Notes under the pieces: generated by a model
Database searches by the model: none
What the model saw: only the letters and a program-made list of their open reading frames with translations
Told to the model about the DNA's origin: nothing
Assembly: GCA_022655215.1 (NCBI GenBank)
Contig: JALCUE010000001.1
Location: 186,001 to 250,000, forward strand
Length of the DNA: 64,000 nt
Direction of reading: 5' to 3'
Source of the DNA: Atopobiaceae bacterium
GTDB lineage: Bacteria > Actinomycetota > Coriobacteriia > Coriobacteriales > Atopobiaceae
Made by a program: the position numbers and the translations under genes
Shown here: piece after piece, positions 55,467 to 64,000 of the stretch
How the letters are laid out: each line of letters starts with the position of its first letter
Numbering within the stretch: the first letter of the stretch is position 1

Positions 55467-57248
55467 ATGACGGACGAGTTCGATTCCCCCATAGCCCACG
55501 AGTCACGTGACGAGGAGAACGAGGTCGAGCGGGATGACGCCGCCCGTGCCTCGCGGATGTCCCATGCCGCGACCACCTCTGCCGACGAGGATGACGTCGA
55601 GGAGACCATAGGCCTCTTCGGCGGCCATGCGGCATCGGCCACCAGCAGGTTCAACCTCAGCAAGGCCGGTCGTCGCGCGCGGCTCAGCCAGATCTTCTCC
55701 ATCATCAGGCGCTACGACGTCCTCCACGGCCTCACGCCCGTGAAGCTCCGCCGCATGCTCGAGGACCTCGGCCCCACCTTCGTCAAGGCCGGTCAGATCC
55801 TCTCCATGCGCAGCGAGATCCTCCCCGAGAGGTTCTGCGCGGAGCTCACCAAGCTCAGGGCCGACGTCGACCCCATGGACTTCGAGCTCGTGCGCTCAAC
55901 CCTCGTGAGCGAGCTGGGCCGCCCCCTCGACCAGGTTTTCTCCCACATCGACCCCACGCCCCTGGGGTCGGCCTCCGTGGCGCAGGTCCATCGCGCCACG
56001 CTCCTCGACGGCCGCGAGGTGGCGGTTAAGGTCCAGCGCCCGCACGTGCAGGAGATCATGGCGCAGGACATCGACATCATGCGCTCGGTGGTCAAGCACG
56101 CCGGGCGCTTCATCCATGGCGACCAGTTCGTCGACCTCGCGAGCGTGGTCGAGGAGCTGTGGGACTCCTTCCGCGAGGAGACCGACTTCCTGGTCGAGGC
56201 CAGGAGCCTCTCCGAGTTCAAGGCCAACAACGCTGACTGCGTCTACGTCGACTGCCCGAGTCCGGTCATGGAGCTGTGCACGGAGCACGTCGTGGTGATG
56301 GACTACGTGGACGGCATCTCGATATCCAAGCCGGCCCGTCTGGTCGAGGCCGGCTACGACCTCACCGAGATCGGCACGAAGCTCGTGGACAACTACGCCA
56401 CCCAGGTGCTCGACGAGGGCTTCTTCCATGCCGACCCCCACCCGGGCAACATCATGGTCTCAGGCGGCAAGATCGTCTTCATTGACCTGGGCATGATGGG
56501 CAGGCTCTCCTCTCGCTACCGCGCCGTGATGCGCCAGATGATATTCGCCGTGGCCCAGCATGACACGCCCGGCCTCAAGGACGGTCTGCTCTCCTTCTCC
56601 ACCGGAAGCGTCGACGACGTCGACCACGCCCAGCTCCTCTCCGACCTCGACGCCGTGGTGGCCGAGTATGGCGACATGAGCCTGGAGGACCTGGACATCG
56701 GCGAGTTCCTGGGCGCGATCATCACCCTTGCGCGTAGGAACGGTATCGAGCTGCCCGGCACGGTCACAAACGTGGCCCGCGGCATGGTCACGCTCGAGGG
56801 CGTGGTGGACGAGTTCCTCCCCGGCGTGAGCATCATCGAGATCATCGAGCAGCACATCAAGGCCCATGACACGCCCGAGTCCCTCATGAGGGAGGAGGCG
56901 CTCGTCCTCGCCCGTGACTCCCGTAAGGCCGCTCATGGCGTGCTCGGCGCCGCCGCCCAGGCGGACCTCGCCATGGGGATGCTCACGAGGGGTCAGCTCA
57001 AGCTCAACATGGACTTCGCCGGCTCGGATGACCCCATCGACGACCTCTCGCACATCGCCGACCGCCTGACCACCGGCGTCATCATCGCCGGCCTCCTCAT
57101 CGGCTCGTCCGTCCTGTGCTATGCCGACGTCCCGCCGCTGCTCGGCGAGGTCTCGTTCTTCGGGGCGGCTGGCTATGTGGTGGGGCTGGTGCTCGCCCTC
57201 TGGCTCGGATGGGACATCTACCGCAGGCATCTCCGCCGCCGTCACTGA
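55467..57248 (+). CDS. UbiB/ABC1-family atypical kinase
   Basis: 593 residues. The KxGQ motif (FVKAGQILSMR), an alanine-rich ATP loop (LGSASVAQVHRA), AVKVQRP, and the catalytic FFHADPHPGNIMV with IDLGMMGRL define the family. Two C-terminal membrane helices are present. UbiB supports lipid or quinone handling, not protein phosphorylation. No quinone-synthesis gene is in the window. The start could also be the GTG at 55455; neither has a strong ribosome site. It probably shares a transcript with the phasin-like gene. Confidence 0.92.
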   Translation: MTDEFDSPIAHESRDEENEVERDDAARASRMSHAATTSADEDDVEETIGLFGGHAASATSRFNLSKAGRRARLSQIFSIIRRYDVLHGLTPVKLRRMLEDLGPTFVKAGQILSMRSEILPERFCAELTKLRADVDPMDFELVRSTLVSELGRPLDQVFSHIDPTPLGSASVAQVHRATLLDGREVAVKVQRPHVQEIMAQDIDIMRSVVKHAGRFIHGDQFVDLASVVEELWDSFREETDFLVEARSLSEFKANNADCVYVDCPSPVMELCTEHVVVMDYVDGISISKPARLVEAGYDLTEIGTKLVDNYATQVLDEGFFHADPHPGNIMVSGGKIVFIDLGMMGRLSSRYRAVMRQMIFAVAQHDTPGLKDGLLSFSTGSVDDVDHAQLLSDLDAVVAEYGDMSLEDLDIGEFLGAIITLARRNGIELPGTVTNVARGMVTLEGVVDEFLPGVSIIEIIEQHIKAHDTPESLMREEALVLARDSRKAAHGVLGAAAQADLAMGMLTRGQLKLNMDFAGSDDPIDDLSHIADRLTTGVIIAGLLIGSSVLCYADVPPLLGEVSFFGAAGYVVGLVLALWLGWDIYRRHLRRRH

Positions 57249-57345
57249 TGGTCGGGAGGGATGGGGCCCGATGCGGTTCGTTCCTTCCGTACACCGTCGC
57301 CTGACCGTCAATCCCGCTGGCTCCGTCATACGGTCGGCCCCGTAA

Positions 57346-57351
57346 TATAAT
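57346..57351 (+). promoter_or_regulatory. -10 box before the secreted subtilase gene
   Basis: A perfect TATAAT, rare in this G+C-rich sequence, lies 38 bases before the subtilase start. No convincing -35 was found at the normal distance. Confidence 0.45.
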
Positions 57352-57388
57352 GGCTGCGACTTGGCATCGATGCTATGGGGGGACGACC

Positions 57389-60300
57389 ATGCACAAGGTC
57401 CCGCGAAAATACATGTTCGTCCTGCTCGCCTGCCTGGCGGTGGCCATCGTCGCCGTCATCGTGTGGGCGAGGGTGCCGGGAGCCTCCTCCAGTGGCGGCA
57501 CCGGTTCAGCCCAGACCCCTCTGGTGAACGACGTCATCGCGTCCACGATCGACGATGCGGTCACGGATGCAGCGACGACCTCGGATGATGTGGGAGACAC
57601 CGGTGACTCCTCCTCGAACGGGGATGCCACTGCCGATGACTATGCTACGCGGGTCGACGCTGCGACCAAGGCCGACGAGGAGGCCGGCGCCGGGAGCACC
57701 TTCGAGGCCGGTGTGGTCCTCGTGAGTGTGAAAGAGGGCTCCACGGTCGCCGACGTCGAGGCGATGCTCGCTTCCATCCCCGGTGTCACTACGAAGGAGG
57801 TCACGGAGGCAGACGTGGAGAGTGGCCTCATCACCCTCGACGTGGCGCCGGACTGCACCGTGGCCGAAGCGACCTCCCAACTCGAGACCTCGCCCCTCGT
57901 GGATGGGGCCCAGCCAAACTACATCTACCAGGCGTCATCTGATGAGGACGTCTCCGACCTGCTGGCCGCGACGAGTCCGGAGACCCTCGCCGCCACCCAG
58001 TCGGCGGCTACCGCGCAGGCCTCTGAGGCAGACCAGACCACGGACGCGACATCGACCGCGGAAACGTCTCAGACGACGGATGCCGCCCAGACCACGGAAG
58101 CTACGCCGACCACGGGCGCAGCCGCCCTCAGCGCGGCGGCCAGTTCCGTGACCATCAACGACCCCTACGCAGACGAGCAGTGGGCGCTCCAGAGCGTGAA
58201 CGCCTACCAGGCGTGGGCCACCGCCAAGTGCGATCACAAGGTGGCCATCGCCATCATCGACTCCGGGGCCCTCACGACTCATGAGGACCTGGGAAACATC
58301 GTGGCGACCTACAACGCGAATGACGGGGGCTCTGACGTCACCGACAACATGGGACATGGCACCCACGTTGCGGGGATCGCGAGTGCCACCACGAACAACG
58401 GCGTAGGCTGTTCCGGGACCTCCTATAACGCCAACCTGGTCGTGATCAAGGCCGCGGCATCCGACAGCCAGTTCCACACCACGCAACTCGTGGCTGCGTA
58501 CAAGTACCTGATCGACAACAAGGACACGTACAACATCCGCGTGGTCAACATGAGCATAGGTGGAGAAGGCGAGTGCAAGTCAGACAACGCCCTGCTCAAT
58601 AAGGTCGACGAGGCATACAATGCGGGCATCCTCACGGTCTGCGCGGCGGGTAACAGTGGGAGTGGCCTCAGCGTTCCTTATGCGGAGTATCCCGGCGATT
58701 ACAGTACCTGCGTGAGCGTCATCAACCTCATGCAAAGCGGGACCTCCGTCACGAAGAACGGTGGCTCCAACTATAACGTGGACGGTACCACCGAGTCGAG
58801 CTCTCTGACGAAGGACATCTCCGCTCCTGGCACGAATTACCAGAGCACCAAAAACGGCAGCACGAACTCGTATGGGGAGAAGACCGGCACCTCCATGGCC
58901 ACCCCCTGCGTGGCGGGCATCGCGGCGCTGCTCTTCGCCGAGAACCCCTCTCTCACCTGCGCTCAGGTGAAGGACGCCCTCTACGGCACGGCGAAGGACC
59001 TGGGGGACACCGGCTGGGACTGCGTGTACGGCTACGGTGAGGTCGATGCGGCCGCCGCGGTGACCTCCGCTTTGCCCATCTCGGGTGATGACGCCGTCAA
59101 GAGCGGGTCCTCCATCGCCCTCTCCGCCTCTGCTGACGGCACCAACTCCTGGACCTGGTCCTCCTTGGACACCAGCGTCGCGACCGTCGACGCCAACGGT
59201 ACGGTCACGGGCCGTGCCGGTGGGACGGCCACGATCAAGGCCGTCAGCACGACGGACTCGTCCGTCGTCGCCATCAAGACGGTGACGGTCTTCGCCGGAT
59301 CGCTCTCCGGTGCCTCGAACGTTCTCATGGGCGGAACCGCCACGTACTCGATGGACTGCAATCCGTCGGGTCTCGTCTGGAAGTACTCTACGTCGGACTC
59401 TTCGGTCGCCACGATCGGTGAGACCTCGGGCGTGCTCAGCGCCTCCGCGACGGGTCAGGTCGATGTTACCTCCACCTGCTCCTCCCACCCCACCATCTCG
59501 TACACGAAGACGGTGACCGTCCTGAAGAACGCGTGCGAAGACATCCTCGATGCGGGTTCGGGCAAGGTCGTCGTGATCACGTCCTCTCTCTCCTCGGCAT
59601 GTGCGCTGGACGTCGCGGGGGCCTCTGGGGACAACGGAGCGAATGTCCAGATGTATACGAGGAACGAGACGCCTGCGCAACGTCTGATTGCCGTCTTTCA
59701 CGACACGGGAGATGGGATCGGCTACTACACGCTCACGTTCGTGGCCTCGGGTAAAGTCCTTGACGTAGCGGGCGGTTCGCGGAAGAACGGAGCGAACGTC
59801 CAGCAATATGACGGCAACGGGACGTTGGCCCAGCGTTGGGTGTTCCTCGAGGACTCGAAGGGCTATGAGATCGTCAACGTGGGGAGTGGCTTGTCCCTCG
59901 ACGTGGCTGGTGGCAGCTCTGCCAGTTCTGCGAACCTCCAGCAATGGACAGGGAATTCCACCACTGCACAGCGATTCACGGTGAGAGACTGCGATGCGGG
60001 TCTCTCCTGCACCTCCACGTATGTCTTGCGTTCGTCTGCGCTCCTCTCCCGTGTGGCCGACGTGGAGGCTGGGAGCAACCGTTCTGGTGCTAACATCAGA
60101 CTGTGGGACTACAACGGCACGGATGCACAGAAGTGGAGTCTGTCGTACAACGGATTGACTGGCTACTACACGCTGCGGAACGTCAATAGCGGATGTGTGC
60201 TTGACGCATGCGGCGGTGCGGCATGGAATGGAACGAACATCTGGCAATACGCATCCAACGGAACGCTTGCCCAGTGCTGGAGCATATACGCGAACACCGA

Positions 60301-60439
60301 TGGGACATACACGCTTTTCTGCGCGTGTAACGGCAGGACCGTTGACCTCTCTGCGGGTCGTACGGCCCGTGGGAGTAACATCCAGTGCTGGGACTCGAAC
60401 GGCACCGCCGCCCAGAGATGGTTTTTCTCCGAGGAGTGA
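57389..60439 (+). CDS. Secreted subtilisin-like protease with Ig-like domain and ricin-type repeats
   Basis: 1016 residues. A signal or anchor helix (residues 8-28, KYMFVLLACLAVAIVAVI) is followed by a Thr/Asp-rich stretch and an inhibitor-like propeptide (GVVLVSVKEGS...PNYIYQ). The subtilisin domain follows with D291 (IIDSG), H323 (GHGTHVAG), the oxyanion asparagine (AAGNSG) and S502 (GTSMATP). Next is an Ig-like domain (LDTSVATVDANGTV), then six ricin-type repeats with QxW-like patterns. No LPXTG. It resembles the giant protein at 25590-31774 in its Ig-plus-ricin ending. All catalytic residues are intact. Confidence 0.93.
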   Translation: MHKVPRKYMFVLLACLAVAIVAVIVWARVPGASSSGGTGSAQTPLVNDVIASTIDDAVTDAATTSDDVGDTGDSSSNGDATADDYATRVDAATKADEEAGAGSTFEAGVVLVSVKEGSTVADVEAMLASIPGVTTKEVTEADVESGLITLDVAPDCTVAEATSQLETSPLVDGAQPNYIYQASSDEDVSDLLAATSPETLAATQSAATAQASEADQTTDATSTAETSQTTDAAQTTEATPTTGAAALSAAASSVTINDPYADEQWALQSVNAYQAWATAKCDHKVAIAIIDSGALTTHEDLGNIVATYNANDGGSDVTDNMGHGTHVAGIASATTNNGVGCSGTSYNANLVVIKAAASDSQFHTTQLVAAYKYLIDNKDTYNIRVVNMSIGGEGECKSDNALLNKVDEAYNAGILTVCAAGNSGSGLSVPYAEYPGDYSTCVSVINLMQSGTSVTKNGGSNYNVDGTTESSSLTKDISAPGTNYQSTKNGSTNSYGEKTGTSMATPCVAGIAALLFAENPSLTCAQVKDALYGTAKDLGDTGWDCVYGYGEVDAAAAVTSALPISGDDAVKSGSSIALSASADGTNSWTWSSLDTSVATVDANGTVTGRAGGTATIKAVSTTDSSVVAIKTVTVFAGSLSGASNVLMGGTATYSMDCNPSGLVWKYSTSDSSVATIGETSGVLSASATGQVDVTSTCSSHPTISYTKTVTVLKNACEDILDAGSGKVVVITSSLSSACALDVAGASGDNGANVQMYTRNETPAQRLIAVFHDTGDGIGYYTLTFVASGKVLDVAGGSRKNGANVQQYDGNGTLAQRWVFLEDSKGYEIVNVGSGLSLDVAGGSSASSANLQQWTGNSTTAQRFTVRDCDAGLSCTSTYVLRSSALLSRVADVEAGSNRSGANIRLWDYNGTDAQKWSLSYNGLTGYYTLRNVNSGCVLDACGGAAWNGTNIWQYASNGTLAQCWSIYANTDGTYTLFCACNGRTVDLSAGRTARGSNIQCWDSNGTAAQRWFFSEE
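59590..60430 (+). repeat. Six ricin-type lectin repeats (coding)
   Basis: Six units of about 45 codons share LDVAGGS-x-NG-ANVQQY-x-N-x-T-AQRW, close to the repeats in the giant protein. Six units would make two beta-trefoils. They probably attach the protease to a polysaccharide or wall polymer. Confidence 0.85.
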
Positions 60440-60485
60440 GCGGTTCGCAGCATCCCCCGGCAGAGGCCTCGGTGAGCCCTGTTCC

Positions 60486-60524
60486 AGACGCCCTCTGGGC
60501 GCCCCGTGCTCTCAGCGGGCGTCT
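60486..60524 (+). terminator. Terminator after subtilase gene
   Basis: AGACGCCC and GGGCGTCT form an 8-bp stem closed by a structured loop, followed by TTTCTCC. The right arm overlaps the last codons of the convergent GNAT-fusion gene. Confidence 0.6.
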
Positions 60525-61618
60525 TTCTCCAGGAGCCTTCCCACCACGTCGCGTGTCATGCCATAGGCGCTCGGGACCTTGCTCGCCCGCGGACCCGCCA
60601 CGTTGAGCGTGAGCTCGTGGCCCAGCCCCTCGATCCACCTCCACGCCTCGTCGACCTGCTCGGGGCGTTCGAGCACGAGGACGGGACGACCGTAGGTCTT
60701 GGCGAACTCAACCGTCATCGCCGTGCCGCCCTTGGGCTCGAGCCCGTCGGGCGCCACGATCAGGGTGGCGTGCGAGTCGCGGACGTTCCATGCGGTGCGC
60801 TGCACATAGCCCTCGCTGGGCGTCTCCACGAGCTCGGGGTAGGGGCCGAGCAGACCGGGTGCGTCAGGCAGGTCCTCGGCCAGGCCGCCCTTGGGGCACC
60901 ATCCGCAGATGGGCACGTGATGGTCGCGACCTGCGTCGAGGCCGCCTCGGTCCGAGCCGGTCTGTCCTCCCGCTCGGATGAGTGAGATGCGCTCGATGTT
61001 CTCGCACAGGTCTCTGTCCTCGGCCTGCTGGCGCGCGATCGTGTCGTCGTCCACGGGGTCGGCGGCACGTGCGGAGACCCACTCCTCGCGGGTGAGCCGG
61101 GCCAGGTACTCGGTCTTGACGTCGCCCATGACGGGGCGGACGCGGTCCTTGAGGACGTGATGGGGCTTGAGACCCACCTTCTCCTGCACGCGCCTGCTCT
61201 TGTCGTTGCCCTCGTCATAGCCGCACCATACGGCGGCGAGTCCGAGGTCGACGAAGGCATGACGCATGAGCTCGATGACCGCCTCGGGCATGAGGCCGCG
61301 CCCCCACCAACGCCTGCCTATCCAATAGCCTATCTCGCCCTCGTCGTCAGGAAGCCCGATGGAGGAGGTCTGCCCGAGCATGAGCGCGACGCAGCCGATG
61401 GGACGGTTCACCAGGGCATGGCGCTTGAGGATGATGGCGTAGTTCTCCCTGACGGAGAGGACGTCGCGGATCACCTGTCGGCTCTCGTCCACGCTCCTGT
61501 GGGCGGGCCAGCCGGTGATGGGTCCTATCTCGGGGTCCTTGGCGTTCTCGTAGAGGGCGGGGGCGTCCTCCTCGGCCCAGGGGCGAAGGATGAGGCGAGG
61601 GGTCTCGAGCTGGGTCAC
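60512..61618 (-). CDS. GNAT acetyltransferase fused to cpYpsA/SLOG (MoCo-carrier-like) domain
   Basis: 368 residues. The first half is a GNAT domain of the RimJ type (TPRLILRPW start, GYWIGRRWWGRGLMPEAV acetyl-CoA loop). The second half, from about residue 210, is a cpYpsA/putative MoCo-carrier domain: GGQTGSDRGGLDAG, ICGWCPKGGLAED and YVQRTAWNVRDSHATLI. The start is GTG with GGAAGGTGG upstream. SLOG/cpYpsA domains bind nucleotide-like ligands and often sit in signalling or antiviral genes. The fusion with an acetyltransferase is unusual; function is unknown. Confidence 0.85.
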   Translation of the reverse strand: MTQLETPRLILRPWAEEDAPALYENAKDPEIGPITGWPAHRSVDESRQVIRDVLSVRENYAIILKRHALVNRPIGCVALMLGQTSSIGLPDDEGEIGYWIGRRWWGRGLMPEAVIELMRHAFVDLGLAAVWCGYDEGNDKSRRVQEKVGLKPHHVLKDRVRPVMGDVKTEYLARLTREEWVSARAADPVDDDTIARQQAEDRDLCENIERISLIRAGGQTGSDRGGLDAGRDHHVPICGWCPKGGLAEDLPDAPGLLGPYPELVETPSEGYVQRTAWNVRDSHATLIVAPDGLEPKGGTAMTVEFAKTYGRPVLVLERPEQVDEAWRWIEGLGHELTLNVAGPRASKVPSAYGMTRDVVGRLLEKDAR

Positions 61619-61705
61619 GTCCGACCACCTTCCGTGTCGACGGGGTATCTTCGTGACCCGAGTCTAGCCCTTCGCACCGCATCTCGGTCTTCGTGGACCT
61701 TGGGC

Positions 61706-62551
61706 CTACGCGAAGTCCCAGGCGTGGAAGGTGGGCTCCATGGCGTCGAAGGTGTAGAACCCCTCGAAGCCCATCGCGGCGAGCCTCTTCTGTACGGGGC
61801 GGATGTAGGCCCCGAGGTGCTCGGGCTTGTGGGAGTCGCTGCCGATGGTGATGATCCGGCCGCCCAGCTCGCGATAGAGCCCGAGGACCTCGTGGGAGGG
61901 CTGGAGGTCGGGCAGCTTGTAGCGGAAGCTCGAGGTGTTCACCTCGATGCCCTTCCCGTCCGCGATGACACGCTCGAGGATCGCGGCGGTGATGTCGCGG
62001 GACCTCTCGAACGGATAGATGCCGAATGGGTCATAGCGCTTGATGAGGTCGAGGTGCGCCAGGACCGAGTAGTGCGAGAAGCTCGACACCACGTCGAGAA
62101 GCTCCTGGTAATACGCGTCGTTCGTCTCGGCCTGGGTCCTCCCGCTCTGGAAGTCGCCGTTCCAGAACTCGTGGTCACCCACCTGGTGGATGGAGAGGAG
62201 CGCGAAGTCGAGCCGGTCTCCCCACCTCTCCCAGAGACGCTCGAACGCGGGCTCGGTGTGCGTCTGGACGCCGAGCTCCAGGCCGCGCTTGATCTCGATC
62301 TGGTCGCCATATTCCTCACGCATGCGGTCGACCTCTGAGAAGTAGCTGGGGTAGCACGGATTCGTGACGGGACGGCCGTCCTCCACGCGTGCGCCGGCGG
62401 CCGAGTCCCAGTCGGGCTTCACGCCGTAGTCGACGTGCTCGGTGAAGCAAAGCTCGTCGATGCCCTGACGGATGGCGTCGCGGACGACGGACTCCATGGG
62501 ATAGTGGGAGTCATCGGAGTATCCGGTGTGGACATGGTAGTCGCAGATCAT
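61706..62551 (-). CDS. PHP-domain phosphatase (HisJ-type histidinol-phosphatase family)
   Basis: 281 residues. PHP motifs HVHTGYSDD, FTEHVDYG, LLSIHQVG, EVNTSSFR and GSDSHKPEH supply the metal-binding histidines and aspartates. This matches HisJ, which removes phosphate from histidinol phosphate; no other his gene is nearby, so another phosphoester substrate is possible. The ATG at 62551 has GAGGGG about nine bases upstream. The MFS gene lies upstream on the same strand, separated by a large hairpin. Confidence 0.88.
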   Translation of the reverse strand: MICDYHVHTGYSDDSHYPMESVVRDAIRQGIDELCFTEHVDYGVKPDWDSAAGARVEDGRPVTNPCYPSYFSEVDRMREEYGDQIEIKRGLELGVQTHTEPAFERLWERWGDRLDFALLSIHQVGDHEFWNGDFQSGRTQAETNDAYYQELLDVVSSFSHYSVLAHLDLIKRYDPFGIYPFERSRDITAAILERVIADGKGIEVNTSSFRYKLPDLQPSHEVLGLYRELGGRIITIGSDSHKPEHLGAYIRPVQKRLAAMGFEGFYTFDAMEPTFHAWDFA

Positions 62552-62605
62552 TCGTGGTTCCCCTCTTCCGTGGGCCCAGGTATGTGGGCGCCTTCCTCGT
62601 GTGGT

Positions 62606-62664
62606 CCCTCCGCCTCGTGCGACGGTCCGGGGTAGGCTTCCGGACCGCCTCACGAGGCGGAGGG
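62606..62664. terminator. Large bipartite hairpin between MFS and PHP genes
   Basis: An outer perfect 14-bp stem (CCCTCCGCCTCGTG with CACGAGGCGGAGGG) and an inner perfect 8-bp stem (CGGTCCGG with CCGGACCG), separated by a 3x3 internal loop. No T-run follows in the direction of the minus-strand genes. It may end the MFS transcript or be a repetitive palindromic element. Confidence 0.55.
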
Positions 62665-62690
62665 CGTGTTTCATCAGTTCGCCCCGACCT

Positions 62691-63863
62691 CTAGGACCTC
62701 TCGACCGCGGTGCTGCGGTCGACACGCATCATGCAGAAGGCCATCACGGCCACGAGGCAGCCCACGATCCAGGGCAGGGCCCCGGCGTAGATGTTGTCCA
62801 GGATGAGGCCGGTGAGGGGCGGGAAGAAGGTCGAGCCCACATAGGCGCAGGCCATCTGCAGACCCATCATGGACTGCGAGGCTCCCTCGCCGAAGCGCTT
62901 GGGGGTGAGTTGGATCATCTGGGGGTAGATGGGCGCGCATCCCAGACCGATGAGCAGGAGGCCGACTGCGGTGGGGACCATGCCCTGACCGACGAGCAGC
63001 ACGACGACACCGGCGGCGATGAGGGCCTCCCCGAGCCTCGTCAGGGCCTCTCCTCCCATGCGGAGGGTGAGGACGCCTGACACGAAGCGCCCCAGGGCGA
63101 TGCCCACGTAGAAGAGCGAGACGAGCGTGGCCGCCGTGGCCGCGTCGATGCCGCGGTCAAGCACCATGAAGGTCGAGCCCCACAGCCCGCAGCTGCTCTC
63201 GATGGCGCAGTAGCACAGGAAACCGACGAGGGCGTACTTGGCCCCGGGAAGTCGGATGAGCTCCGCCTTGGGGACGGGTCGCGTCTCGGTCGCCCCGCCC
63301 TCCTCATGGGCGATACGTGCCTTCTTCCAGAGCGGAAGTGCGGCCACGAGCACGGCCACGAGGACGGCTTGCGCGAGGCCGATCGCGAGGTATCCTCCGC
63401 GCCATCCGGCGCTCGTGAGCATGACGGCGCCCAGGACGAGGGGGCCTGCCGAGGCGCCTATGCCCCAGCTGCAGTGGAGCCAGTTCATGTGACGCGCGGC
63501 ATAGTGCGTCGCCACGAAGTTGTTGAGGGCCGCGTCGACCGCGCCGGCACCCAGCCCATAGGGTATGGCCCATAGGCAGGTGGTGACGAAGGTGGGGCTG
63601 GAGGCGAAGCCGAACAGGGCGATCGCCGTCAGGGCGACGCTGGCGAGCGTGAGCTTCCCCGTGCCGAGCTTGGCGATGAGACGGTCGGTGTTGAGGCTGG
63701 ACACGATGGTGCCGCCGGCGATGATCATGGAGATGACGCCCTGCATGGCCACGGCCGCGCCGAGGTCGACGTGCATCTGCGGCCATGAGGCGCCGAGAAG
63801 GCCGTCGGGGAGCCCGAGGCTCACGAACGCGAGGTAGATGATCGGAAGGAGCATTGGGGGCAT
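62691..63863 (-). CDS. MFS transporter
   Basis: 390 residues with about 12 membrane helices. Typical MFS features include DRLIAKLGTGKL between helices 2 and 3, and MRMGG-like basic loops in the second half. FVSLGLPDGLLGASWP in helix 1 is typical of sugar- or FucP-like MFS members. The ATG at 63863 has GGAG seven bases upstream; an ATG at 63854 lacks one. Substrate unknown. The next gene in its direction is the PHP phosphatase. Confidence 0.9.
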   Translation of the reverse strand: MPPMLLPIIYLAFVSLGLPDGLLGASWPQMHVDLGAAVAMQGVISMIIAGGTIVSSLNTDRLIAKLGTGKLTLASVALTAIALFGFASSPTFVTTCLWAIPYGLGAGAVDAALNNFVATHYAARHMNWLHCSWGIGASAGPLVLGAVMLTSAGWRGGYLAIGLAQAVLVAVLVAALPLWKKARIAHEEGGATETRPVPKAELIRLPGAKYALVGFLCYCAIESSCGLWGSTFMVLDRGIDAATAATLVSLFYVGIALGRFVSGVLTLRMGGEALTRLGEALIAAGVVVLLVGQGMVPTAVGLLLIGLGCAPIYPQMIQLTPKRFGEGASQSMMGLQMACAYVGSTFFPPLTGLILDNIYAGALPWIVGCLVAVMAFCMMRVDRSTAVERS

Positions 63864-64000
63864 TCGGGACTCCAGGTCTGTTCGTGGTCTTCTCGTCCAA
63901 CTGATACAAGGATACCGACCACGAATGACGGATGGTGACACGATGCCGACCTATGCTATAAAGAATCCGACATCATAGGCATGGGAGCAGGGGGCTCACG

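Noticed and set aside
63940..64000. CCTATG/CATAGG and ATGCC/GGCAT repeats near the right edge with TATAAA
   Set aside because: Weak, overlapping short repeats with the downstream gene outside the window; not enough to call a promoter or operator.

Overview
The window is 64 kb of G+C-rich DNA packed with genes, with third codon positions mostly G or C. The gene content fits an anaerobic Gram-positive actinobacterium, most likely class Coriobacteriia (Olsenella/Atopobiaceae/Collinsella-like). This rests on desulfoferrodoxin for oxygen defence, a two-gene SufC/SufB system, formate-THF ligase, a Cheo-type SOS box before ruvCAB, and large secreted proteins with ricin-type repeats. The genus is inferred. 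I saw no rRNA, tRNA, CRISPR array, insertion sequence or prophage, and no gene-free stretch longer than about 300 bases.

Layout. 1-5.1 kb: a macrodomain gene cut by the window edge, a CpXC protein, a PucR/CdaR-type regulator divergent from an SDR dehydrogenase plus KdgT-type permease pair, and acylphosphatase. 5.2-13.3 kb: an ABC ATPase with a long coiled-coil FtsX-type permease, then dnaE. 13.4-20.7 kb: superoxide reductase, a NAD-synthetase-like protein with both active sites eroded, ruvCAB under a perfect SOS-box palindrome, an unknown protein, fhs and a cold-shock gene. 20.7-31.8 kb: an EamA transporter, three zinc-ribbon proteins (two membrane-anchored with different outer domains), and a roughly 2,060-residue secreted protein with two arylsulfotransferase-like units, Ig-like domains and nine ricin-type repeats. 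That reading frame is broken twice near its 5' end.

31.8-41.7 kb: a HAD phosphatase, sufC-sufB, an M20 dipeptidase, asnS, a GntR/DUF1648 pair with a palindrome over its promoter, and a membrane TPR protein. 41.8-49.4 kb is a metal-homeostasis island: a zinc-type ArsR sensor and a P1B-2 ATPase, a ThrE-type exporter, an orphan P-type-ATPase actuator domain on a membrane anchor, and csoR-copA with a CsoR box. 49.5-53.1 kb: serC-serA-DUF1015. 53.2-64 kb: a membrane-anchored Mrr-like nuclease, a HAD phosphatase, a phasin-like/UbiB pair, a secreted subtilase with six ricin-type repeats, a GNAT/cpYpsA fusion, a PHP phosphatase and an MFS transporter.

Most unusual items: the NAD-synthetase pseudoenzyme (14000-15778), the stand-alone actuator domain (45970-46476), the zinc-ribbon cluster leading into the frameshifted arylsulfotransferase-ricin giant (21791-31774), and the GNAT-cpYpsA fusion (60512-61618).
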